Source: Bacillota bacterium (GTDB lineage Bacteria > Bacillota > Clostridia > Lachnospirales > Lachnospiraceae). Taken from it: 54,262 bases of DNA. Under the pieces are notes generated by a model. It was not told the DNA's origin and did no database searches. It was given only the letters and a program-made list of their open reading frames with translations. Where the stretch lies: NCBI GenBank assembly GCA_023411555.1, contig JAEYOQ010000043.1:1-54262 (forward strand). The letters are read 5' to 3'. The first letter of the stretch is position 1. Every line of letters begins with the position of its first letter. The translations under genes were made by a program, and so were the position numbers. Shown piece after piece: positions 25,577 to 34,068 of the stretch.

Positions 25577-27871
25577 ATGACTATCAAACTAAAAAGGATC
25601 ATAGGTGTGCTTTTTTTCCTGACCTTGTGCTTACTAGTAATAAGGCCAGTCGAAGCAACTTCCAATGATTTCCTAATCAAGGACGGCGTTCTTCTAGCTT
25701 ACACAGGCTCTGCCAAGACAGTAAATGTACCCAGCAGCATTACTACCATCGGTAAGCGTGCCTTCTATGAGAATACGAAAGTAACGACAATTGTGTTGCC
25801 TTCAAGTGTTACTGTAATTGAGGATGAAGCCTTTGCCTATTGCCACTCTTTAAAAAAGATTAATTTGCCGGATGGGATTAAGCGAATCCCTTATATGGCC
25901 TTTTACAACTGTGGCAAGCTTTCAAGCATAACCTTACCGGATCAGTTAACCTATATTGGCGAGAGCTCATTTTCAGGCTGCGTTGCTTTAACCAAAATAG
26001 TACTTCCTAAATCCGTAAAGAAAATCAGTATAGAGGCCTTTCAATGGTGTTCAAACCTGAAAACTGTTACTATTCCCGAAGACAGCTCTCTAAATTATAT
26101 TGCTAGGAGAGCCTTTGATGGCTGCGGCAAGCTGACCTCGATCTCACTTCCCGAAGGACTCACAACTTTGGGTAAGCAAGCGTTCCGCTATTGCTATAAG
26201 CTGGCTAAGATTAATATTCCAAGAGGCTTAACGAAAATTCAGCGCGAGACCTTCCAGTACTGCAAAAGTCTGACCTCCCTCACCGTACCGGATTCGGTCA
26301 TAGAGATTGAACCCTATGCATTCTCTGAATGCTCAAAGCTAACCAGTATTAAGCTGCCTAGCAATCTTTCTGTTATTTCAGAAGGAATGCTATCCGGATG
26401 TAAGAAATTAAAGAGCATTAAACTCCCCTCTGCCTTAGTTAGGATCGATGCTTACGCCTTTGCTTCCTGCTCAGCCGTAACCAGCATTAATCTTCCTGGC
26501 ACCTTACAGCAGATTGAAGATAGTACCTTTTCTGGTTGCAAAAGCTTAAAATCTATTTCAATCCCTGCTTCCGTAACGGATATCGGAATGTATGCCTTTT
26601 ACGGCTGCAGCTCCTTGACTAGTGTCAAACTTCCAGATAAGCTTCAAACTCTTGGCGATAGTGCTTTCCAGGGATGCTCCGGCTTGACTTCCATCAAACT
26701 TCCGGAGTCTATCACAGTAATTGGGTCCTACACCTTCGCCGATTGTACTAAGCTTATTTATGTTACTCTGGCAGAAGGAACCACCAGAATTGGTAACGAA
26801 GCTTTTAGAGCTTGTAAAAGCCTTATTAACCTTAAGCTTCCTTCCAGTCTAACCCATATAGGAAACTATGCCTTCCAGCAATGCCAATTACTAGCCGAGC
26901 TCGACATCCCCGATTCGGTAACTAACATCGGTGAAAGTGCATTTGCACAATGTGTAAACCTAAATAAAATCAAACTACCGAATCAGCTGACAGCAATACC
27001 CCGTCGTCTATTCGAAGGATGTACCGGTCTTACTGCCATCTCAATTCCTCGTTCCGTTAAGACCATCGAGGAATATGCGTTTAATGCTTGCCGTAGCTTA
27101 ACAGAGATTACTGTTCCCGAAGGTGTCACCACAATTGGTAATAGTGTCTTCAACGGTTGTGCTTATCTAAAGAAAATTACGTTGCCTGATACATTACAAT
27201 CACTTGGAAGCTCTGTATTCACCGGGACTGTATGGATCCGTGACAATGAAATCAATAACATGGTAGTTACCAACAATGGTTTCCTTGTAAAATATACCGG
27301 GTCAGCATCTGAGCTTACCTTACCGGATGAGATTGTCTACATTGCTCCCTATGTATTTAAGGGCAATAGTGCCTTAACTAAGATTACTCTTCCTGACAGC
27401 ATTACAACAATCGCCCGTTATGCATTTTATGATTGTAATAAACTTAGCGAGGTTAAGCTACCGAAGAGATTAAAGACAATCGAAGCTTCCGCCTTTGCTA
27501 ATTGCTCCAGACTATCCGAGCTTCAGTTCCCGGCATCCCTCGAAGCAATCGGAAATAGTGCATTTGCCAACTGTGGATTCAGAACACTCCGATTACCCGA
27601 TTCCATATCCTCTGTAGGCTCCCGCGCTTTCAATTCCTGTCAAAAGCTCGAGGAAGTATGGCTGTCCGAAGGCATGACCGAATTGAAAAGCTATACCTTC
27701 GGTTGGTGCCCGCTGCTTTTAAAAATCCATGTACCTGATTCGGTAACAAAGCTTGATACACGTGCTTTTTATTCCTGGGACTTCATAGGACAACAGACAA
27801 TTTACTGTAGCCCGGACAGTGCCGCATACACATATGCAGAAGCAAATAATTTCAAGATTGAGCTTGAATAA
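25577..27871 (+). CDS. Secreted BspA-like leucine-rich-repeat protein (LRR_5)
   Basis: 764 residues. A signal peptide at 1-27 (basic IKLKRI, hydrophobic core, EA-type cleavage) leads into more than twenty LRR_5 repeats of about 23 residues. The consensus is L-P-x-S-[IV]-x-x-I-G-x-x-A-F-x-x-C-x-x-L-x-x-[IV]-x, with a conserved F and C in each. A non-repeat insert around residues 545-575 splits the array in two. There is no LPxTG, SLH or C-terminal membrane anchor; the last residues are NFKIELE. Such proteins in Lachnospiraceae and Bacteroides mediate adhesion or surface recognition. GGAGGTG lies before the ATG. It stands alone between other transcripts. Confidence 0.9.
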   Translation: MTIKLKRIIGVLFFLTLCLLVIRPVEATSNDFLIKDGVLLAYTGSAKTVNVPSSITTIGKRAFYENTKVTTIVLPSSVTVIEDEAFAYCHSLKKINLPDGIKRIPYMAFYNCGKLSSITLPDQLTYIGESSFSGCVALTKIVLPKSVKKISIEAFQWCSNLKTVTIPEDSSLNYIARRAFDGCGKLTSISLPEGLTTLGKQAFRYCYKLAKINIPRGLTKIQRETFQYCKSLTSLTVPDSVIEIEPYAFSECSKLTSIKLPSNLSVISEGMLSGCKKLKSIKLPSALVRIDAYAFASCSAVTSINLPGTLQQIEDSTFSGCKSLKSISIPASVTDIGMYAFYGCSSLTSVKLPDKLQTLGDSAFQGCSGLTSIKLPESITVIGSYTFADCTKLIYVTLAEGTTRIGNEAFRACKSLINLKLPSSLTHIGNYAFQQCQLLAELDIPDSVTNIGESAFAQCVNLNKIKLPNQLTAIPRRLFEGCTGLTAISIPRSVKTIEEYAFNACRSLTEITVPEGVTTIGNSVFNGCAYLKKITLPDTLQSLGSSVFTGTVWIRDNEINNMVVTNNGFLVKYTGSASELTLPDEIVYIAPYVFKGNSALTKITLPDSITTIARYAFYDCNKLSEVKLPKRLKTIEASAFANCSRLSELQFPASLEAIGNSAFANCGFRTLRLPDSISSVGSRAFNSCQKLEEVWLSEGMTELKSYTFGWCPLLLKIHVPDSVTKLDTRAFYSWDFIGQQTIYCSPDSAAYTYAEANNFKIELE

Positions 27872-27884
27872 ATAGTTAATAATA

Positions 27885-27946
27885 ATAAGACCGTCCTGAT
27901 AATGTCGGCTGTTCCATCGGCTCAGACGCTATCGGTACGGTCTTAT
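27885..27946. terminator. Hairpin after the LRR gene
   Basis: ATAAGACCGT (27885-27894) pairs with ACGGTCTTAT (27937-27946); the 42-base interval contains further GC-rich pairing. A weak T-rich tail follows. The site is shared with the convergent oxidoreductase gene. Confidence 0.5.
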
Positions 27947-27995
27947 ATTATATGCTTCAGTGTTTAATCAATCTTAATCTAGATATGTAACCTTC

Positions 27996-29081
27996 CTAAT
28001 ATCTTCGTCCTGTTAATTCCACTGCCTGCATCTGAGCTCTGACACCAAGCTCTGCTGCTTTAAATGCATGCTCCTGGGTCATGGCATTTTCGGTCCGATT
28101 CAAGCAATCCAGTATCAACTGGCCAAAGTAAGGATATCCAACCTTACCGGATACCTCATAGTGATATTCTCCTTTGCCGTTCACCAAGAACACATGGTCA
28201 GAGCTATTTGAGGCTCCTACATTAATATACTTTCTAAGCTCAATATAACCTTCGGTTCCTAAGATAATGGTTCTTCCATCACCCCAGGTTCCAAGTCCAT
28301 CCGGTGTGAACCAATCCACTCTGAAATAATTGGTGGTGCCGTTATCTCCGACTATGGTGCAATCACCAAAATCGTCTAGCTCCGGATACAGCGGATTATT
28401 ATAATTACCAATCTGGCTTCTTACAACCTGTCCGTCCTTTACTCCGGCAAAGAATAGATATTGCTCAATCTGATGACTTCCGATATCACAGAGGATGCCC
28501 CCATACTTGTCCTTCTCAAAGAACCACTCAGGTCTTGAGGGTGCATTGAGACGGTGAGGTCCTAGGCCAATGACCTGAACCACCTTACCGATGGCACCGT
28601 CCTGGATCAGGTATCCAGCATAGATAGCACTTTCCACATGAAGACGCTCACTATAATATACCATATACTTCTTATCGGTAGTACGAACCTTCTCCTTGGC
28701 TCTATCTAACTGCTCCAAGGTTGTAAGTGGCGCTTTATCCGTAAAATAATCCTTGCCTGCATCCATAACTCTCATGCCAAGATCACAACGCAGAGAGGTC
28801 ACTGCTGCACCTGCAACCAGCTTTACTTCCTTATCCTGAAGTATCTCCTCCTCGCAGGAAGCTACTCTTACCTGCGGAAACTTCTCACAAAAAGCCTTTA
28901 CCTTATTCGGATCCGGATCATATACCCATTTAAGGTCCGCTCCTGCCTCCGTTAATCCGTTACACATACCATAGATATGCCCATGATCGAGCGCAATTGC
29001 CGCAATCGCAAACTCACCGGCTTTTACCACCGGAGATGGTTTACCCTGCGGAGCATAATTCATACCATCACTTTTTTGCAT
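27996..29081 (-). CDS. Gfo/Idh/MocA-family oxidoreductase
   Basis: 361 residues. The N-terminal Rossmann domain includes FAIAAIALDHGHIYGMCNGL in place of the usual GxGxxG, then the acidic strand end WVYDPDPNKVKAF. The family EKP-like lysine motif appears as DKAPLTT near residue 130, and the C-terminal domain carries GGILCDIGSHQIEQYLF with the conserved Asp-x-x-x-His. Enzymes of this family use NAD(P) to oxidise or reduce sugars and cyclitols. The atypical nucleotide-binding loop means activity is less certain. GGAGGATATC precedes the ATG; there is no linked sugar gene nearby on its strand. Confidence 0.82.
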   Translation of the reverse strand: MQKSDGMNYAPQGKPSPVVKAGEFAIAAIALDHGHIYGMCNGLTEAGADLKWVYDPDPNKVKAFCEKFPQVRVASCEEEILQDKEVKLVAGAAVTSLRCDLGMRVMDAGKDYFTDKAPLTTLEQLDRAKEKVRTTDKKYMVYYSERLHVESAIYAGYLIQDGAIGKVVQVIGLGPHRLNAPSRPEWFFEKDKYGGILCDIGSHQIEQYLFFAGVKDGQVVRSQIGNYNNPLYPELDDFGDCTIVGDNGTTNYFRVDWFTPDGLGTWGDGRTIILGTEGYIELRKYINVGASNSSDHVFLVNGKGEYHYEVSGKVGYPYFGQLILDCLNRTENAMTQEHAFKAAELGVRAQMQAVELTGRRY

Positions 29082-29220
29082 GATATCCTCCTTACCAATA
29101 CTGGCTTAGTATATTCATCTCCTCAATATTACACCGTATTTCAGCATTTTCCTAGTCCATAAAACGACTATATTATGGAGAAATTATGGATAATTTAAAT
29201 TTTGTGATACAGATTTTTAC

Positions 29221-29249
29221 TTGACATCATTTAACAGTTATGCTAGTAT
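29221..29249 (+). promoter_or_regulatory. Sigma-A promoter of the T-box/lysS transcript
   Basis: TTGACA (29221-29226), 17-base spacer, TAGTAT (29244-29249), close to consensus. Transcription would start near 29256 and run into the T-box leader. Confidence 0.75.
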
Positions 29250-29289
29250 TAGCAACAATAAAAATGAATTCTTAGTAATTCATTTATCT

Positions 29290-29601
29290 CAAATATCGCA
29301 AAGGTAATGAAGAGAGAAGTAGGTATTGCCCTCCTGTCCCAGAGAGTCTCAGTTGGTGCGAAGAGACACAGAAAGCAATCGATGGAATGAATACTCCATC
29401 TCACTGAATAAAGCCTCGGAACTGCGTACCGACTGCATAGCTTCTATGCTGAGACTACGATGGGAGTGCCCATTACAGCACCAGAGTATCGCCATAAGGC
29501 TGTACTTGTAGAGATTTATATCGTGAGATATAGAAGAATTAAGGTGGTAACACGAGTAATAGTCTCGTCCTTGAGTTTAATCAGGGATGAGGCTTTTTTT
29601 T
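29290..29601 (+). promoter_or_regulatory. T-box leader (tRNA-sensing riboswitch) of lysS
   Basis: The conserved T-box sequence AAGGTGGTAACACG lies at 29541-29554 and matches AAnnTGGnACCrCG. Its UGGU can pair with the ACCA end of uncharged tRNA, consistent with an A discriminator such as tRNA-Lys. A terminator follows: 29561-29574 pairs with 29581-29594, then TTTTTTTT. Upstream, AGTTGGTGCGAAG at 29350-29362 fits the Stem I distal loop region. I could not fold Stem I confidently; AAA at 29372-29374 is a candidate lysine specifier. The class of the downstream enzyme supports lysine as the sensed amino acid. When tRNA-Lys is uncharged, read-through of the terminator is expected. Confidence 0.85.
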
Positions 29602-29628
29602 ATAATTTTTTTTAAGGAGGAATTAACA

Positions 29629-31101
29629 ATGCGAGAAACAGCACTAGAAGAAGCAAGAAGAAGGAAGCTGGATTATGTGAGAGAAATTACAAATCCATAC
29701 CCCGAACGGTTCGAAAAAAGTCATGAAATTGTAGAAGTAAGTGGTTTACCAGATGGTACACAAAATATTAAAACAGCAGGAAGAATTCTGCTGCTTCGTA
29801 AGATGGGCCAGCTCTCCTTCCTTACTCTTGCCGACGTTCATGGTAGGATTCAGGTTGCAGTCAAGAAGGATTGCATCGGGGAGACCGCATATGAGTTCTT
29901 TAATAAGAGCTTCGATATCGGTGATTTCATGGGAGTAGAGGGTGAGATATTCACCACCCAAACCGGTGAGAAAACTCTACGAGCGGATAGCATCACCTTT
30001 CTGGGTAAGGCTCTGAAGCCGCTCCCCGAGAAGTTCCATGGTATTAACGATACGGATATGTGCTTTCGCCAGAGATATCTGGATCTTATTATGAATGAGG
30101 ATACCAGGCAACGCTTCATGCTTAAGTTTAGCTTTATGAGAGAGATTCGCCGCTTTCTGGAGGATCATGGCTATCTAGAGATAGAGACTCCGATCCTCAT
30201 CGATAAGCCCTCCGGAGCTACAGCAAGGCCCTTCCTCTCCCATCACAATGCCTTGGACATAGATGTATACCTTCGTATTGCACCTGAAACATATCTGAAG
30301 AGGGCAATTGTCGGTGGGTTCACCAAGGTATTTGAATTCGCCAGGTGCTTTCGTAATGAAGGTATTGATACGACTCACCTTCAAGACTTTACAATGCTTG
30401 AGGGCTATTGTGCCTACTACAATTATAAGGATAATATGATCTTCCTTCAAGAGATGCTCCGTCATGTGGTAACAAGGCTCTTTGGTAAGGCTGAGCTTAA
30501 CATTGGTGATAAGGTGATTGATTTTTCAGGTAATTGGCCAGTGGTAACCTTTCGTGATCTACTCCTGAAGGACTGTGGGATTGATATCCGTTTGCATAAG
30601 AGCGCTGACGGCCTTCTGCAGGAAATAAAGGACCGTAAGATTGCATTAGAATCCGATACTGAGTTGTCTCTTCTCGGCAAAGGAAATCTCATTGATCTTT
30701 TATACAAGAAGGTAAGCAGACCTAAGCTAATCTCGCCCACCTTCCTAGTCGAGCACCCAACCTCCCTCTCTCCTCTTGCCAGGGCTAACGACCATAATCC
30801 CGAGGTAGTTGACCGTTTTCAACTAGTCATCAATGGTGCAGAGGTAATCAATGCGTATTCTGAACTGGTAGATCCTATCGACCAAAAGCAAAGACTGATA
30901 GAGCAGGCTAAGCTAAAGGCAAAGGGAGATGAAGAAGCCATGCCACTAGACCAGGATTATATTACTGCTATGGAATATGGTATGCCGCCGATCTCCGGCT
31001 GGGGCATGGGAATTGACCGTATCCTTCAGGTACTTACCGGCGAAGAGAACATCAAGAACATGCTTCTCTTCCCTCTGATGAGGCCGATGAAGTACGACTA
31101 A
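29629..31101 (+). CDS. lysS: Class II lysyl-tRNA synthetase
   Basis: 490 residues from the ATG at 29629 (AAGGAGG upstream); an in-frame ATG at 29587 lies in the terminator stem and is rejected. The N-terminal OB-fold anticodon-binding domain (about 40-130) precedes the class II core: motif 1 MREIRRFLEDHGYLEIETP, motif 2 FRNEGID at 241-247, motif 3 GWGMGIDR at about 457-464. The stretch HHNALDIDVYLRIAPETYL identifies lysine specificity. Departures from typical LysS are ARCFRNEGID and HLQDFTMLEGY in motif 2. This suggests a divergent second copy; a T-box-controlled accessory LysRS beside a housekeeping one is known in Bacillota. Whether another copy exists cannot be told here. Confidence 0.9.
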   Translation: MRETALEEARRRKLDYVREITNPYPERFEKSHEIVEVSGLPDGTQNIKTAGRILLLRKMGQLSFLTLADVHGRIQVAVKKDCIGETAYEFFNKSFDIGDFMGVEGEIFTTQTGEKTLRADSITFLGKALKPLPEKFHGINDTDMCFRQRYLDLIMNEDTRQRFMLKFSFMREIRRFLEDHGYLEIETPILIDKPSGATARPFLSHHNALDIDVYLRIAPETYLKRAIVGGFTKVFEFARCFRNEGIDTTHLQDFTMLEGYCAYYNYKDNMIFLQEMLRHVVTRLFGKAELNIGDKVIDFSGNWPVVTFRDLLLKDCGIDIRLHKSADGLLQEIKDRKIALESDTELSLLGKGNLIDLLYKKVSRPKLISPTFLVEHPTSLSPLARANDHNPEVVDRFQLVINGAEVINAYSELVDPIDQKQRLIEQAKLKAKGDEEAMPLDQDYITAMEYGMPPISGWGMGIDRILQVLTGEENIKNMLLFPLMRPMKYD

Positions 31102-31108
31102 TCCTATC

Positions 31109-31881
31109 TTAGGTTGAATCCATACGCTCTTTCAGCCAGTCCAATGCAAGCTCAATCCACTTTGGTGTATTTCGAGATCCCTTTTCGAAGATATGAAATT
31201 CATAAGGTACTTTATGAGAAGCCAAGTCTCTTATAAAATTCATAGATTGCTCCACATCCACCAAGGAATCCTCCATAGTTGTCCACAGAAATGTCGGTGG
31301 GTATGTGGAAGTAATTCTACTCCCTAAGTCCCACTCCACCATCTCTGCTTGAGTTGGTGTGGTGGAACCGTAGATGTAAGTACACATCATCTCGATTATA
31401 ATATTCATATCCGGAGATACTTCTCGATTTCGATCACAAAACTTGAGTAAATCCAGGATGGGATAACCAAGTATTAAGGCATTGGGCTTAAAGCTCCTAT
31501 TATCTGAATTCAGTGCCTTTGCCATAAAAGTTTCTTGCCAATGGCACCTAATGCTGCTGCCACATGGGCACCAGTCGATAACCCGCAGAGGCTGATATGG
31601 TCGGGATGAATTCCAAAGTGCTCTGCGTGTTCCCGTACCAGCATCACTGCCTTTGCAGCATCAAAAAAGGGGGCCGGAAAGCGAGCAGCATCACCAATGG
31701 AATACTTTAGAACGAAGGTCTGATATCCCTCCGAAAGGAATCTCAATACCACAGGCTCGACTTCTTTCTCAGTATAGCCTAGAAAAGCACCACCAGGGCA
31801 CAAAATCACTGCCGGCCTGTTTACAGAAGCTTCATCAACAAAGGGTATATCTTGAAGATATGCGGTTAAGGTAGTATCCAA
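31109..31881 (-). pseudogene. Frameshifted alpha/beta-hydrolase (esterase) gene
   Basis: Two overlapping minus-strand frames make one esterase. The first (31510-31881, TTG start with GAGGGAAT upstream) carries the oxyanion segment VILCPGGAFLGYTEKE and the nucleophile elbow CGLSTGAHVAA. The second (31109-31525) continues with NALILGYPILDL, the acid region FLWTTMEDSLVDVEQS and the final YEFHIFEKGS. The reading frame changes near 31510-31525. In addition the catalytic His normally found after H-I-F-x-x-G is replaced (EKGSRNTPKW). The lost His together with the frameshift argues for real decay. The family is the BD-FAE/acetylesterase type. Confidence 0.8.
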
Positions 31882-32038
31882 TATTCCCTCGTATAATTTT
31901 ATCGTTTAATCTCCGATAAAACATCTATACCTTACATCCTATTTATTCTATTTACTGTAAATAGTTTTCATTAATCTGTAGAAATTGGAGCGAGCAAATT
32001 TTTTTCATAATTTTTTTTATATTTTTCATCTTTTATGC

Positions 32039-32066
32039 TTGACAAAAGTACCTCTAATATTATATC
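32039..32066 (+). promoter_or_regulatory. Promoter of the tRNA-Gly gene
   Basis: TTGACA (32039-32044), 16-base spacer, TATATC (32061-32066), about 34 bases before the mature tRNA 5' end. Confidence 0.65.
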
Positions 32067-32099
32067 ATATGTCTTGCGCGGTAAACATAAAACGCACAT

Positions 32100-32171
32100 G
32101 CGCGAGTGGCTCAGTGGTGGAGTATCGCCTTGCCAAGGCGAGGGTCGCGGGTTCGAATCCCGTCTCGCGCT
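32100..32171 (+). tRNA. tRNA-Gly (anticodon GCC)
   Basis: A complete cloverleaf. The acceptor stem GCGCGAG (32100-32106) pairs with CTCGCGC (32164-32170), with discriminator T. The anticodon stem-loop is TCGCC-TTGCCAA-GGCGA, with anticodon GCC. The T arm is CGGGTTCGAATCCCG. CCA is not encoded. It has its own promoter and is followed directly by a strong terminator. Confidence 0.97.
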
Positions 32172-32172
32172 T

Positions 32173-32218
32173 AATATAACAAAAGAACTCTTCGTAAGAA
32201 GGGTTCTTTTGTTATATT
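32173..32218 (+). terminator. Terminator after tRNA-Gly
   Basis: A 21-bp near-perfect stem (32173-32193 with 32198-32218, one G-U pair) around a 4-base loop, ending TTGTTATATT. It begins two bases after the tRNA. Confidence 0.85.
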
Positions 32219-32221
32219 CAA

Positions 32222-32450
32222 ATACTAGATCAGGTTCGAACCCTCACAGAGTGAACCTTGGAAGAATGAGAATGGAGGCCCACACGCCGACATTCTTATT
32301 CTTCTAATGGCTTTACGAGGCAGATGTAATCTGACTGAGTAAAGACTATGTGAGGAGTCGCGGGTTAGAATGTCTCCGCTCCGCTACGGTCCGCGCAGAA
32401 CCGAGGTCCACTGGATCACGCATTGATAAATTCCATCCTCTGTATAATCG
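32222..32450. other. GC-rich non-coding tract after tRNA-Gly
   Basis: Between the tRNA terminator and the 32593 gene lies DNA of unlike composition. GGTTCGAACC (32233-32242) resembles a tRNA T arm. GAAGAATGAGAATG (32261-32274) forms a hairpin with CATTCTTATTCTTC (32291-32304). A CG-rich block, CTCCGCTCCGCTACGGTCCG, begins near 32374. No frame looks like a gene. It may be a decayed RNA gene or an intergenic repeat; a second GC-rich tract occurs at 49030-49130. Confidence 0.45.
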
Positions 32451-32592
32451 TTTACCCATACATTTGTAATGCAAAATTTGATGAGTAACCTCTATTGGAA
32501 TTAGTTGCCATATATTAACACAAATGATATAATAGGCGATAAAGCTACATAACCAACAAACTCAGATATTATCATATTTATAAGGGGAAGTT

Positions 32593-33411
32593 ATGAACCG
32601 ATATACATGTTTGAACAATATAAACCAAAAGCTTATAATGAGTGAAAATATCAGTAACGATGAAAAGAAAATTGTAGTATCAACCTTTCTAAATGGGGTT
32701 GATAATGAAATAGCTATATCTGATTATAGAAAACGCATGAGAGTATGTGATGATGCAAAATATATGTATCCGGATTTTTTCATTCCGCCCTATAGAGAAA
32801 AGAAAAGAATGCGGCTTATACAAGGGTATCTACCGAAAACAAATATTTTATATTCAAATCACTTCGAGCTTGAAATCATACGATTGTTAGCATTATTTGA
32901 TAACGCTAATAATACTGTGCAGCAAATGATTGATAAAACAGAACAAAGACTTAAACGAACCTGTTTCGGATATTCATGTACACAAGGAGAGTGTTTAGCA
33001 ACAGGAATATGTGTATTACGGTTTCTTGCAGTTACAAGACCTGAAGAGAAATTATGGATTAATAAAATCATGACATCTCTAGGGAAAGCTTTCTTAACAT
33101 TTGGCAATGGACAGTCAGCTATCCAAGAAGGTATTCCTATGTCATATTTACTTATGGCATTAACTGACATTAATAATGAAACATCAAAAAACCTCATATA
33201 TCAAAAGAGGGATTGGCTTCTTAATTTACTTAGAAGAGGCTGGATAACCGGAAAATTATCAAACGGAAAAATCTCCGAAGCCGATACCTATAACTTACTA
33301 GGGAAATACATAATCAGAAATGCATTGGGTATTCTTCCCGAGTTTAATAATATTGAGAAGCATAAAATTTATGTTTCAGAGAAAAATGATAGATGTTATT
33401 GTGATATATAG
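32593..33411 (+). CDS. Unrecognised 272-residue protein
   Basis: 272 residues, with AAGGGGAAG before the ATG. I do not recognise any family. There is no signal peptide or clear transmembrane helix; the sequence looks mostly helical and basic. A cysteine cluster, CFGYSCTQGECLATGIC, sits near residues 124-140, and a YNLLGKYIIRNALG segment near 237-250. The cysteines (four within about 17 residues) might bind a metal or form a redox centre, but that is a guess. The gene follows the GC-rich tract and precedes a frameshifted DUF3784 gene, a region with signs of decay or recent insertion. Confidence 0.6.
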   Translation: MNRYTCLNNINQKLIMSENISNDEKKIVVSTFLNGVDNEIAISDYRKRMRVCDDAKYMYPDFFIPPYREKKRMRLIQGYLPKTNILYSNHFELEIIRLLALFDNANNTVQQMIDKTEQRLKRTCFGYSCTQGECLATGICVLRFLAVTRPEEKLWINKIMTSLGKAFLTFGNGQSAIQEGIPMSYLLMALTDINNETSKNLIYQKRDWLLNLLRRGWITGKLSNGKISEADTYNLLGKYIIRNALGILPEFNNIEKHKIYVSEKNDRCYCDI

Positions 33412-33472
33412 ATTGTGTTTATGAGTACCCACTTAAGTACTTAACCTAATAAATATAAAGGAGGTTGGTAGT

Positions 33473-33804
33473 GTGAATATCGGATTTTATGCTTGCCTAG
33501 TACTAGCAATAATCTTTGGCATTTTGACTATTGTATTCTTTTTGTCAAAGGAAAAAGGCGCCATGTTAATTAGCGGATTTAATACGCTTTTCAAACATGA
33601 GCAAGAATTATATGACATAGAGAAAATGAGAAAGACCAAAGAAATTCAATGTTTATTTGGACGCTCATTATGTGTGTTGGAGCATTATTTTCATATTTCA
33701 TATCACAATACTTTGCGATTATAGCTTTTTTAATTTGGCTTATTGTGTGCTTCAAAAATGTGCATTTCGACACTGATAAGGCCTTTGGATACAAAATTAA
33801 GTAG
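33473..33804 (+). pseudogene. DUF3784-like small membrane protein, frameshifted
   Basis: It begins at GTG 33473 after AAAGGAGG and reads MNIGFYACLVLAIIFGILTI, a transmembrane helix, then the DUF3784 hallmark MLISGFNTLFK and YDIEKMRKTKE. This frame ends early at 33724. From about 33660 the +1 frame continues with a second hydrophobic region (FISQYFAIIAFLIWLIVCF) and a conserved-looking tail, ending at TAG 33802-33804. Together the two make a typical protein of about 110 residues with three membrane segments, as in the family. A single-base indel near 33655-33665 explains it. It could be a sequencing error; a check of the raw reads would settle this. Confidence 0.7.
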
Positions 33805-33887
33805 ACAAATTAATTATTCGGATTAAAATTTAGAAGAAAGCTAATTGTAGGTGTCTTCTTAAGCATCCCCTATCTCGCTTAATTGTT

Positions 33888-33921
33888 ATCGTCAGAAGTC
33901 ATAAGGCTTCTGACGATTTTT
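33888..33921 (+). terminator. Rho-independent terminator
   Basis: ATCGTCAGAAG (33888-33898) pairs perfectly with CTTCTGACGAT (33907-33917), followed by TTTTT. It closes the transcript of the 32593/33473 genes. Confidence 0.9.
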
Positions 33922-34068
33922 GATTCTAGGGCTTGAGCCCCTCGTGTAAGTCAATTCATTTCATCACTGAAAAGCAACCACCACTGGAATATGTTGGCAT
34001 AGCAAATACAGTATGCTATAATAGGTAGCGTTATAACAAATATTCGAAACCGGTACAATGGAGGATCA

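Noticed and set aside
32035..32307. Open frames running through tRNA-Gly
   Set aside because: They span a complete tRNA cloverleaf and its terminator, so they cannot be coding genes.
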